In this document: positions 12,781 to 22,337 of the stretch, piece after piece | Position numbering within the stretch: the first letter of the stretch is position 1 | Layout: each line of letters begins with the position of its first letter | Assembly (NCBI GenBank): GCA_003344405.1 | Contig: NOWV01000047.1 | Coordinates: forward strand, 310,001 to 374,000 | Origin: Trichoplax sp. H2 | Taxonomy: Eukaryota; Placozoa; Uniplacotomia; Trichoplacea | DNA length: 64,000 nucleotides | Direction: 5' to 3' | The notes under the pieces: model-generated | The model's input: the letters and a program-made list of their open reading frames with translations, nothing else | The model's database searches: none | What the model was told of the DNA's origin: nothing | Made by a program: the position numbers and the translations under genes

Positions 12781-13856
12781 AAAATTGAACATTAGGGAGT
12801 CACAATAAGTCGCTGTTGACAAGAAAACGAACATTGAAATTGTTACATGTACTTTCATAAATGAAATTTTTTCGTCTTCTTTTATTATTCTGTGTAACAT
12901 TTCATCTTATAGAATAGCGTAACCAAATTAACAGAGTACATATGATAGCAACTTTATATTGAATCTTTAATTCTAGCCGCGCACACTGATTTTTTTTACT
13001 CTATGCAGTGTATGGGCTTTGAATGAATAAAGAACTTATAAATTTAAGTTTTTACGGATTAGCTTATGTTATCGTATGCCAGTAGTAGATAATTTAACAT
13101 CAATAACCCTTTATACGCGTATCTTTACAGTATTTGAAAAGACTATCGAAACTAAACACCTGGTACGATTATGTATGAATAAAACCAATTTTGCGTTTTG
13201 CGAAGCTGTAGTAAACGTGTACGTAGTCTACGTCAATTCGCACTAGTATATTAAATTCCTCTATTGAAGTTCTACCGCAAAATTTTAAAGCCCTTACTTG
13301 ATTAAAAATAAACTATAGCTATACGCAAATATATAGTGGGAATGATTAATAAATAAAACCTCTCTAGTACTTTTACTTTTTAGTGTTGTATTTAATTTTT
13401 TATTTAATTCTACCCGATACTATGTTAAATATTAACCTAAAGAAACATAAATTATGACAATGGCATATGATGGAGGTAAATGTAATTGAAAATTTTTTTC
13501 ATATTTGTAATAATGCATACAAATTTATGGAACTTACAATAAACTTTAGAAATTTCTTGACAGTCGCGTGCAATGTTACTAATACTGTAATGAAACTAAA
13601 ATAGCTAGTAAGAAAACATGGTAATAACATCAATAGCAAAGCATGAAAATCTTCAACGAATTATTCAACGGCATTCTATTCTCTTTTTGTTGGGCTATAA
13701 ACTAGTTATTGTTTAATTTATATCGCTTCAAATGATCATAACTATTTTATTAGCGCATTTCCAGATGGAAAAACATTTTTTAATATTTAAAGCTACTAGT
13801 TGATGGTGAAGTTACCAAATTAGCTGCCATGTCTTTTACTTTGTCTATGTCACGAC
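12781..13856. other. Convergent spacer
   Basis: 3' UTR and intergenic DNA between the four-TM gene (+) and the GPCR (-). AATAAA-type signals are visible near 13026, and nothing else is supported. Confidence 0.4.
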
Positions 13857-14819
13857 TTACGAAGATGCAGTGCATACATTGCATCTTTTGCAGAATATTT
13901 TGCGAATAGGATCGGATATTTCTTTAATAAAATAGCTGTAAACAATAGGATTTATAATAATGTAGCTAAGAGCTAGGTACCTCAATCTTTTTACTACATC
14001 ATGAAGTTTTTGTAGGGCTTTTCCTCCAACATTCGATATCTGGAGAAATATTCTTAGGGCTAAACTAATAGTAAGAGGAAGCCATGTTAGGCAATAAAGC
14101 ACTACCAACAAGCCAAGCAAACATGCGATGCGTATATGTTTTCGAATAGATTTTAAATTACTACCAAATTTACCATTCAGGTTATTAAAATTTCTGGTGG
14201 CAATTTTGTAGACATTATAATAACAGATAGCCATGATAGTTACTGGTATGATAACGAAGAAAACAAAGTGGCCCATACGAAATAGAATTTCTTTAATGGG
14301 CCTTGGATTGCTGACTGATTTGCAAGTACTCTGTGAATCATACCGAAATATAATCAAAGGTAGAATACCAGCAAAAATAGTTAGTATCCAAATGATCGTA
14401 ACTGCTAAAATAGCGTATCTTGATCTTGAATATATTCGATAGCGAAATGGAAATTTCATTGCCAATAATTTGTCTAAACTAGCTACCATTAAATGTAAAT
14501 TGATAACACTACTGCAGATGAAATTAATATTCTTTATTATATCGCAATAAACCCAAATGCCATCGTAACCTAGATCGAACCAATAAACAATAACGTACAA
14601 CGCAGCATAGGCTATATCACTAAAGAATAAACTTCCCATAATAGTATTAGTTGTTGAATGTAATTTTTTTCTAGCAATAATCACTACCAATAGGCTACCA
14701 TTAAGTATGATTGCTATAGAACCAGTAATAGCCCGTATTAGCAAATCAGTTGAAGTAATAGAGGATTTCTGGAGAGTAGAAACTGTAGCAATAGTTTGAT
14801 TCGCTGTATTAGACGACAT
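13857..14819 (-). CDS. Class A (rhodopsin-like) G-protein-coupled receptor
   Basis: A single-exon frame of 320 residues from the first in-frame ATG at 14819; the open frame extends upstream without an ATG. Seven hydrophobic helices are present. Family landmarks: N40 in TM1 (ILNGSLLVV), D68 in TM2 (FFSDIAYA), C92 at the top of TM3 with a partner cysteine in loop 2 (STCKSVS), a CLTWLP motif in TM6, and NPIVY at about 290-294 in TM7. The DRY box is changed to DKL (116-118), so the arginine normally used in G-protein gating is lysine. The N terminus carries an NQT glycosylation site and the short tail has a Cys pair that could be palmitoylated. The ligand cannot be inferred; placozoans have many intronless lineage-specific GPCRs of this kind. 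Confidence 0.9.
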   Translation of the reverse strand: MSSNTANQTIATVSTLQKSSITSTDLLIRAITGSIAIILNGSLLVVIIARKKLHSTTNTIMGSLFFSDIAYAALYVIVYWFDLGYDGIWVYCDIIKNINFICSSVINLHLMVASLDKLLAMKFPFRYRIYSRSRYAILAVTIIWILTIFAGILPLIIFRYDSQSTCKSVSNPRPIKEILFRMGHFVFFVIIPVTIMAICYYNVYKIATRNFNNLNGKFGSNLKSIRKHIRIACLLGLLVVLYCLTWLPLTISLALRIFLQISNVGGKALQKLHDVVKRLRYLALSYIIINPIVYSYFIKEISDPIRKIFCKRCNVCTASS

Positions 14820-15826
14820 CGTGAAAGTATAATTACGTCTGCATTGATAAGAAGACAAGATCGGACGAACTAATACGACTTGAGACGAGAAGTTATTATT
14901 TCTCGTAAAATATCTTGGTGGTGATAAAGGTAGGTTGTTTATAGACAAGAAAAATCAGAGTCAGAGCTTGCTTCAATTCTGAAAACTTACTTTTAACCTG
15001 CAACAGTCCTTGTGATTATATTCATTGCAAGAGTAATTGCAAACGATATTATATCCGTTTATTTACAGTTAATAATTAATGCAATTTTATACTTTTAGAT
15101 TGACATTTTATAAATAATTTGACAAAAGCTAAGGTCTTCTATGCCAAGATAAAGCAAGCATTCTTCGAAGAGGTAAAAATCGAAATAGAAGCCAACTCTT
15201 TTCAATTAATTACCTTGTGTCAGCAATATTAAAATTGTGTAATAATGTTTGATATTCGAATCTATAGAGTTCTCCTAACTTAAGTTAAATCATTAATGAT
15301 AGAAATTTAAAACATTTGTGATGATAATACTGGTTGCGTTAATCATTTACAAGGTTCCAGTATTTATTGTTGAATTATTATTAGTCATAGTCAACCCTAG
15401 GGATACCATCAAGTTAGCTAGACAATATCTTACTAATGGCACATATCTGCATGGATTATGTGGAAAAATACGCTGATATATAATCATATATTACTATTTT
15501 TATAGTTAGATGCTTGTTTATCTTTAAGTATTTTAAAGTATCAATATGTAACGCTTTTACTGACCAGATAGAATATTAAATTAATTAGTCGATTAATTTA
15601 ATATGTAACAAAAAAATACACAATTGATTACTTCTTATGCAAGATATCAAATATCGCAACCCGTCTACCATGTTATTAAATTTACCATGCGATAGATGAA
15701 ATATTATCGTTGTTTGTCGTCATTATTTATTAACTTTAGTAGTATTTACCAGGAAACTAATAAGAAAGACGGACAGATATTAATAAATTAAAAATCGATT
15801 TATAAATCATGTCCCTTTTTGTCAAT
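14820..15826. other. Intergenic, AT-rich
   Basis: No exon or repeat stands out. It is upstream of the GPCR and would contain its promoter. Confidence 0.3.
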
Positions 15827-16140
15827 TTAGACTAGATTTGAACCAGGGGCACCTTTCTTAACCGTAAATTCATTCCATTTAAAATCACTATTTTTCTTGT
15901 TATAACTTTCAATTGGACGGCAATTGCTGAATAACTGGTCCTATTCCTAATTTCATAACTCAATAACTACCGCGATTCATTGACGGAAAAAACTCCAATA
16001 GTTCGTATAAAGGATATAGTAAATATAGCTTAATATGGTTGAAGGCCATTACCTGTCCGCGTCTACTTTTCATGATGGACGAGAAACAAATCTCACGAAA
16101 AGTTACAGTATTCTCAGCGGATCGCTTATCCAAATGGTTA
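15827..16140 (-). CDS. Fragments of an uncharacterised minus-strand gene
   Basis: Two exon-like stretches, each with an AG before it. The stretch 16140-16053 reads NHLDKRSAENTVTFREICFS and onward to a GT donor. The stretch 15926-15827 reads SDFKWNEFTVKKGAPGSNLV just before a stop, with a protein-like composition. Their phases do not join directly, so another small exon or a different donor must lie between. A 65-codon open stretch at 16489-16686 on the same strand (containing GRHPLQAQNRFGNYLY) could be an upstream exon. The protein is not recognised. Confidence 0.3.
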
Positions 16141-16873
16141 CTATAAATTAGGCTACTCTTCTAATAATAATTCCTTTCTAATCATTTCTCCAAGGAATTT
16201 CGTAATCGTGCACGTAAAAGTGTAGCCGAGCAGATATACTGGAAATAGTAGACATATAAGCCCTAATTGCTGTTATTATTTCTTTTTCTTCCTCTATATA
16301 TCGTATATGATAGAGGATACAATTCTCCTTTATTTACTTTTCAATCATCTTCTCTGGGTACCATAATGATTAGTGTTCCTTAACCGAGTGATTTAAATAA
16401 GATTGAAAGTACGGTAACTTTATTTTTTACATCATCTCATCAATATCAACAAAGTTAAATTCTGTAAAACTTCAAATATGAACAATCTTTACTTACTATA
16501 TAAATAATTGCCAAATCTGTTTTGTGCCTGTAAAGGATGTCTTCCAAAAATGGCTAAATGCTCCATGAGCAATAAGTATTTTTGGGAATTAGAGAATACA
16601 AATATGGTGTGATCTATCTTTAGGAGCAAGTAGCATACTTGAGGGAAATCTCTTTTAATTACAAGTTGTTGACGTAAGTAGATCAAGATTAGAATTGAAA
16701 TTTAAAATAGAATCTTGTAATTTTGACTTGATTAGCCAGGTTAGCTTCTTCTATAAATAAACTTTGCAATTTCGAAAATAGAGTGAAGTCGTGTGGTGGT
16801 GTTTTAGAAAGAGTAAAGAAATTCTATTAGCAAGATAGCGTTTTAGTACTTTTACAATTTTATCTAGTACAAA

Positions 16874-18135
16874 ATGAATATGAGAGATAATGAAGAATTA
16901 AGCCGGGAGGATATGTCTATTACTCTGCATCACATCCTCCCATCAAAGATAGTGAAATCTTTACTCTGCATTAGCGTAATCAAGTTAATCTTAGGTATCC
17001 TTATTCTATCAGTTAGTACCTGGTTTATGGTCAATCAGAAATTCTCCATGTCCGGAATTGTTATTATTTCCACAGCCGGTGGAATGACTGTACGTAAGTT
17101 ATCAATAATTGACATTTACAGTAGGGAGGTACAGTGTCATAACGTAGCCTATTTTAAATTTTCTTTTTCGGAATGTATTGATCGGATCTTCCTAATAGTC
17201 GGTCATGGTTACACTGCTAAATTTAACTGTTCTACGAACCAAATATTTTTGGGATACCTACCTTAGAAATGTAAGTGGATTTGGATGTCTTGAATGAGAA
17301 TGTTTAATTCTTCGTATGAAAAGCTTCATTTTTTGAACAATAAATTCGAATTTACTCCAAGGTTTTTATTTTAGGATAGCATTTAAAAGATATTTATTAT
17401 CCATTTTATAGACAATGCTTGTTGGAATTGGTCAATTATTTCTTGGGGAATTAACAGTATCTATTGCGATGTATCTACATATGAGCGAATTAAAACCTGG
17501 TCCTCATAAACAGATTAAACTTTTTGTAACCCATATTCTCTACATTTTCTTTGGTATTTTCTTGCTAGCTGCAGCCTTAGAAAATGTCAGACGATTAATA
17601 AGATTTAAATTGCCTAGCAATGTAAGGATATATGTAGTGGGAACGAACTGTTTTCTTCTATAAAGTGATAAATACGCCTATAGTATCCATTTCCTGAATT
17701 TTGTGACAACTAGTTGCTTTTTTCCTACTGATTGCTATCGATCGCTGAAAAATCTCACCTAATGGTGACTGTTCCATTTTCTCTTAATAGGTTATCGTTC
17801 CATTGCAATCTCTGGATAGTAACCGCAATGATGGGAATTTGCCCATTGAAAGGCAGTTAGGTGTTAGCGTCGGAAATGAACATGAGATATTAAATCCTGA
17901 AGCAAGATGCAATGATACTAATTCGCAAACTCATCGCGAAATGGGATCATCGTCGCCTAATTTTCATGAACATTCCTCAGATATTCTACCTTCCTATGAC
18001 GAAGCAACCAATAAGATTCGTCAAGATACGCCTTCCGATGATAAAGGTGGTCCAGTTTTATCTCCGTTTGAATCAACGCTAACAGTCAGGGCTGTAACTG
18101 AATGCTCAAGTCCTTATTGCGAAACTACTGTGTGA
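16874..18135 (+). CDS. Four-TM membrane protein with PSYDEA tail (paralogue B)
   Basis: Four phase-0 exons: 16874-17089, 17199-17270, 17412-17621 and 17791-18135, giving about 280 residues. The small second exon (24 codons, beginning SVMVTLLNLTVL) has exactly the length of the second exon of the gene at 10556. Four hydrophobic helices: about residues 25-52, 60-85, 97-117 and 135-155. TM3 contains LFLGELTVSIAMYL, comparable with CLAIGELPLIVAFGF in paralogue A. The last exon is a hydrophilic tail with ILPSYDEAT, a Tyr-based element of the PxYxEA type often seen in tails that bind WW domains or trafficking adaptors. Expected at a membrane; function unknown. Duplication of an ancestral gene is inferred from the shared exon sizes and phases; the two sequences are strongly diverged. 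Confidence 0.75.
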
Positions 18136-19212
18136 ACACCGTCTATAGAATTGATATAAAGAAATTCTTCAGCCTTATTCCTTGGTAGTTTTAATCCGCG
18201 CTTGTGTGATGTATATTGTGACAACTATTTCTAATTTTTCGACTTAAGCCATTTATGACAGGATCGACTTTATATTTGATTAGCAGATGACTATGCTAAG
18301 GAAGCCACTATTTTTTGGTATAGTTTAATGCATATATGTATCATTTTTAGTCGATACAGTTAGGTATCTAAATGGTTACTCTTCTTGTTGGATTAAAGTA
18401 CAGACGCAACAAAGGTTAATTTCTGATGTTAATTGCTATTAGAAGAATAATTAGATCTAATGTGTTATTTACTGTTTAACCTACGCACTTATCAGTACTA
18501 TAATATCTACCAGGAATTAATTATTGTACTAGTAAGAATATAGTCGGGCATGTCCTATTAACTTCTTCAGCTCTTAAAGTTGAAGGAATTCATCATGAAA
18601 TAAAGTTTAAAAGTCAATCAAGTAGCTATTCCATTTTAATAGCAGCAACTTATGTAGAACAGGTTTACCATCAACCCGTTGAAATAATTTCCTTCTAAAC
18701 TCTATGGTAAATAATACTTCAATTTTTTTTACACTACATAAGATTTAATCGTCTAACTTGAGTTTGTGAGTTCAGTAGAATCGATGGTAATGTAATTATT
18801 AGGGCAATATATCAAGCCTGATAATATAATCTGAACATGTGAAGATTACATACTTCGTCAACAAAGTGGCAATAATATTTAAGGTTTTAGAACACAGGAC
18901 AGAGTGCAAGCATTATGCTAACAGTATACCTGCTTTAAACAGTCTCGTTAAAAAAATAGATCATGAAACTTAACGGTCACAACGCCAGCCATTCTGGAAT
19001 CAGTATAATACTAATGATTACAAAAGAGTTTAGAAACAATCCTTAATTACTCGCAGTAAAACAAATGCAAATTTTACGGTAATGTGACAAGGTGTGGTAG
19101 AATTAGGCCGGCATAATAATAACTTACAGGTGCAATCTTAAATATAAAGTCGCGGTTTGAGTAATATCACAGCTAGGACTGTGGCACCATTTCAGCAAAT
19201 AATTGACTGATA
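18136..19212. other. Convergent spacer between four-TM gene and DCTPP1
   Basis: AT-rich, no exon recognised on either strand. It holds the 3' ends of both flanking genes. Confidence 0.35.
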
Positions 19213-21229
19213 TTAATCTAGTTCGTTATACTTTTTACTAGAGCCATAAGATTTACTGATAGGGTATTTTTTCCTATTTAACTCAATCTTGTTCAGTACA
19301 GCAGAAGGCAAGTCTATTCGACATCTTTCAGCAAAATCGAGTAAATAAATAAAAATATCACTGATTTCGTGGCCTACGCGTTCTTTGTCATGATCACTCC
19401 AGCCTGGTGGTATAAAATTTTAATTGAATCAGTTTTTGCATAAATCTCCGGATGTACATTAACAGATTTAAAAAAAAACTATCGGAATGTATGTGTAGGG
19501 ATAGATAATCCGTTATGCTAATTAAAATAAATAGAATTTCTATAATTTCGCCTCTCTAGTTAAATTTATGTGCTGTACATAGAATTTTACTCTTGCCTAA
19601 TAATAAATTTTACCAATATCAAACATATACACATCGATCACTTTCAATCTTAACATTTTGGTCTACTCATGTATAACTACTTCCTAGTTTACTGTATGCA
19701 TTTATAGGTTATGACACACTTGTAACAACTCTAGAAGATTACTGATGCCATCCAAACTTCAACAGGATTTCAATAAAATCTATCTTCATAACTGAAATTA
19801 TTTTTAAGAATTAAATACCTGGCAAGCCTTCATGAACTTCTCCTTTCCATTGACTATAACACAAACAACATAAAAACATATATTTATTAAGTGTATGGCG
19901 TAAGAATTTTCAAAGTCAGTTACAGAATCTGTTATCATCAGCTTAATTATTAAATGAAAGTAGCAGGAGTTTAGTTCATCATCTTAAAGCGATTCAATGA
20001 TTGTCATATGAGAATATAATAAACAAAATTATTGCAGTTGTACAATATGATGATAGAAATGTGTAAAACAGTATAAACTGCTTCAGGCTTATTCTATGGC
20101 TGTAGGCAAATCCAGATTAAGACCTTTAAAATACTGTATTCCATAAGAACGCTGTCAATGCCTGGAGATCATATCGGTTTCAGGAATTGGTTAACGATAA
20201 CTACTACTTACAATATTTCCGCTAATTCTCCAACTTCCCCAGTCTATAGTGGAGATAAATGCAATCATGTTATGTGCTGACTAATTATTGTTATCAGTCA
20301 TTAGCTGAAGATGAAGAATTTAAATTTACAAATTTTTTTACGCTAGTCTTTTTCAGAAAAGACTTGCTATCTACAGTAGTCAAGGTCGTAGCTATGATAG
20401 CCCATTAAAACGCGAGCACAAACACAGTAAAAGGATTGTCGGATTTGCGACCATCCCATTTGTGAAATTTCATTGATTTCTAGTACTCACCAAAGCTAAC
20501 AATACATTCCGAGGAGAGTGGAATTGATCCCAGTTTCTTTCTTCAATAAATTTCTTTTGAATAGCTCGGCTAAAAATAAAATTATGCAATTCATTAAGTG
20601 TTATTTAGTAGCTTATATCCAATCAGTCATTTATTGATCATTTATATGTTGTAATAAACAGTCTCATTTAGATTCTACTAACTCAGTTTTGTGATAAGAA
20701 AATCACCTAGTAAATAAATGAGGTGCTAACAAAAATAGGGTTTAAGTAGTAAGATGACAGTAACACAAATAGTATCAGATGAAAAATTCACACAGGCTAA
20801 AGTGAGACTCTAACTTGAAGAAGTTAGCAATTGAATTAGTAGAATGATAGAAAAGCAAGGATTATAACCGCTGTACATAGGGAATTTTAACATCTATATT
20901 AAGTGTATTAAGTATACAGCGAATAGTATGAAAGTAAAATATAAGGTAATGACTACCGAATTCAGTCTGATCTACTAAGCAAGATGCAACATTGCACTTG
21001 TGGAGTCTATGTTGAGTTGCATGCTCCATCTAGTAGCTCAAGCCTTGCTCCTACACTGTACACTACTGAAACTGTATAGTATAATCGTATGCAACATCGC
21101 GGTAGATATAGGAAATATTTTACTTTCTATCCCATGCCATACTACTTTAATTCATAGTTACATGTTCTCCAAGGAAATATTTTGGGTAAATTGAAATTTT
21201 TCCTGTTCTACGTTGTTGTCCATTTCCAT
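19213..21229 (-). CDS. DCTPP1: dCTP pyrophosphatase 1 (all-alpha NTP pyrophosphatase, MazG-like)
   Basis: Five short exons on the minus strand: 21229-21162, 20569-20491, 20243-20212, 19853-19819 and 19403-19213. All have GT-AG borders and matching phases, giving 134 residues (human protein 170, with longer ends). Diagnostic stretches: FIEERNWDQFHSPRNVLLAL, GEVGELAEIFQWKGE, WSDHDKERVGHEISDIFIYL, RCRIDLPSAVLNKIELNRKK and KYNELD at the C terminus. The ExxE (GEVGELAE) and ExxD (HEISD) pairs are the Mg2+-binding residues of the family. The enzyme hydrolyses dCTP and modified dCTPs to monophosphate plus pyrophosphate and cleans the nucleotide pool. A second in-frame ATG lies two codons downstream at 21223. 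The gene starts immediately beside the TACAGTACTGTA cluster and is divergent from CFAP73. Confidence 0.93.
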
Positions 21230-21269
21230 GTGAGCTTGAATTTAATTTTTCCCGCGAATCTCCAGGGAC

Positions 21270-21560
21270 TACGGTCTACAGTACAGTACAGTACAGTACT
21301 GAGAATCAGTAATTTGTACTGTACACTGTACAGTACAGTACCGTACAGTAGTTGGCATTCTGAGTTATGTACTGTACACTGTACACAACTTGTACTGTAC
21401 TGTATGTTGAGCTGTGTCCCTGGAGGTAGTCAATCCAGTATTTATTTTACTATTGTATGGGTAATGCACGAAAGTTTCCCGTATCATTTTTCCAGTCAGT
21501 CTACTATACTATACGCTACCACTGAAACCAGATACTGTACTGTACTACACCTACAAAAAC
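21270..21560. repeat. Third TACAGTACTGTA cluster, in the DCTPP1/CFAP73 divergent region
   Basis: Many overlapping copies of ACAGTACTGTAC and of GTACTGTACACTGTACA lie between about 21277 and 21410, with more near 21535. The cluster starts roughly 40 bases upstream of the DCTPP1 ATG, much as the 8.5 kb cluster sits upstream of INTS2. Long open frames through it are repeat artefacts. Confidence 0.8.
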
Positions 21561-21646
21561 GCCATTAGTGTATCGTTTTCGATGTATATTTCATTCTAAT
21601 TATTTTAAAGGACTTCTTCTCCCTCTCTTTCTTTACTGGGAACACT

Positions 21647-21689
21647 GTCATGGACTACTAGAAGAAGCCTTCTTCTAGTATTCCATGAC
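21647..21689. repeat. Near-perfect inverted repeat (hairpin)
   Basis: The left arm GTCATGGACTACTAGAAGAA is followed by a three-base loop and then its reverse complement with a two-base mismatch, ending at CCATGAC. Arms are about 20 bases. It lies between the two divergent genes, next to the palindrome cluster. It could be a transposon relic, a cruciform-forming site or an RNA hairpin. Confidence 0.85.
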
Positions 21690-22337
21690 GCTGTATACTG
21701 TACAGTGGACACTGAGTGTTCAGTCACGGATTACTAGGTAATGGAGCGTTTCTACCTACCGTAGGTACTAGTCTCCGCATGCTCTAAAAGAAATGGATGG
21801 GAATCACGCATGAGCTGTACGGATCAATCGTCGTCAAGCAATTGTTGCTATGCAACGAGATACAAGTTAAGTTAAGACGGCCACTGTATTGCATACTACT
21901 CAAGCCGGATTTGTATATTGTCCATCTTTAAGAGGCATAACGGCTATTACAAGCGACAAGCTAATGCAACATTGTTGGTGTCTACAACTGCGGTAAATTG
22001 CTGCTTAAAAGAATTACGAGTATAGATATACGAACTGCTATTACATACTCGTAGTAGTATATTATTTTATTAAAGTTTCATCATATTGCAAACGTTGAAC
22101 AACACAAGCTTCGAGATTGATCTCCGCCACGATCCGCCGACCGAGAAGTTATTACGTGGTTTGAAACGCTAAACAATTGAGAATTTCTCATCATTGATTA
22201 CTTATCAACGCTGAGATAGTGTTTACTCGTATTTAAGATAGTAACCCTTGACATCAATTTTCCTATAAACTACAAATACTGTCCATTATCCGTTCATCGT
22301 TCGATTGAATTACGCTACTGCAAAAGAAACGATCAAG
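21690..22337. other. CFAP73 upstream region
   Basis: About 650 bases with no exon recognised. It is the shared 5' region with DCTPP1 and presumably carries the CFAP73 promoter. Confidence 0.3.

Noticed and set aside
21182-21568. 128-codon plus-strand frame
   Set aside because: Made of TACAGTACTGTA repeats and antisense to DCTPP1 exon 1; cysteine/tyrosine-rich repeat artefact.
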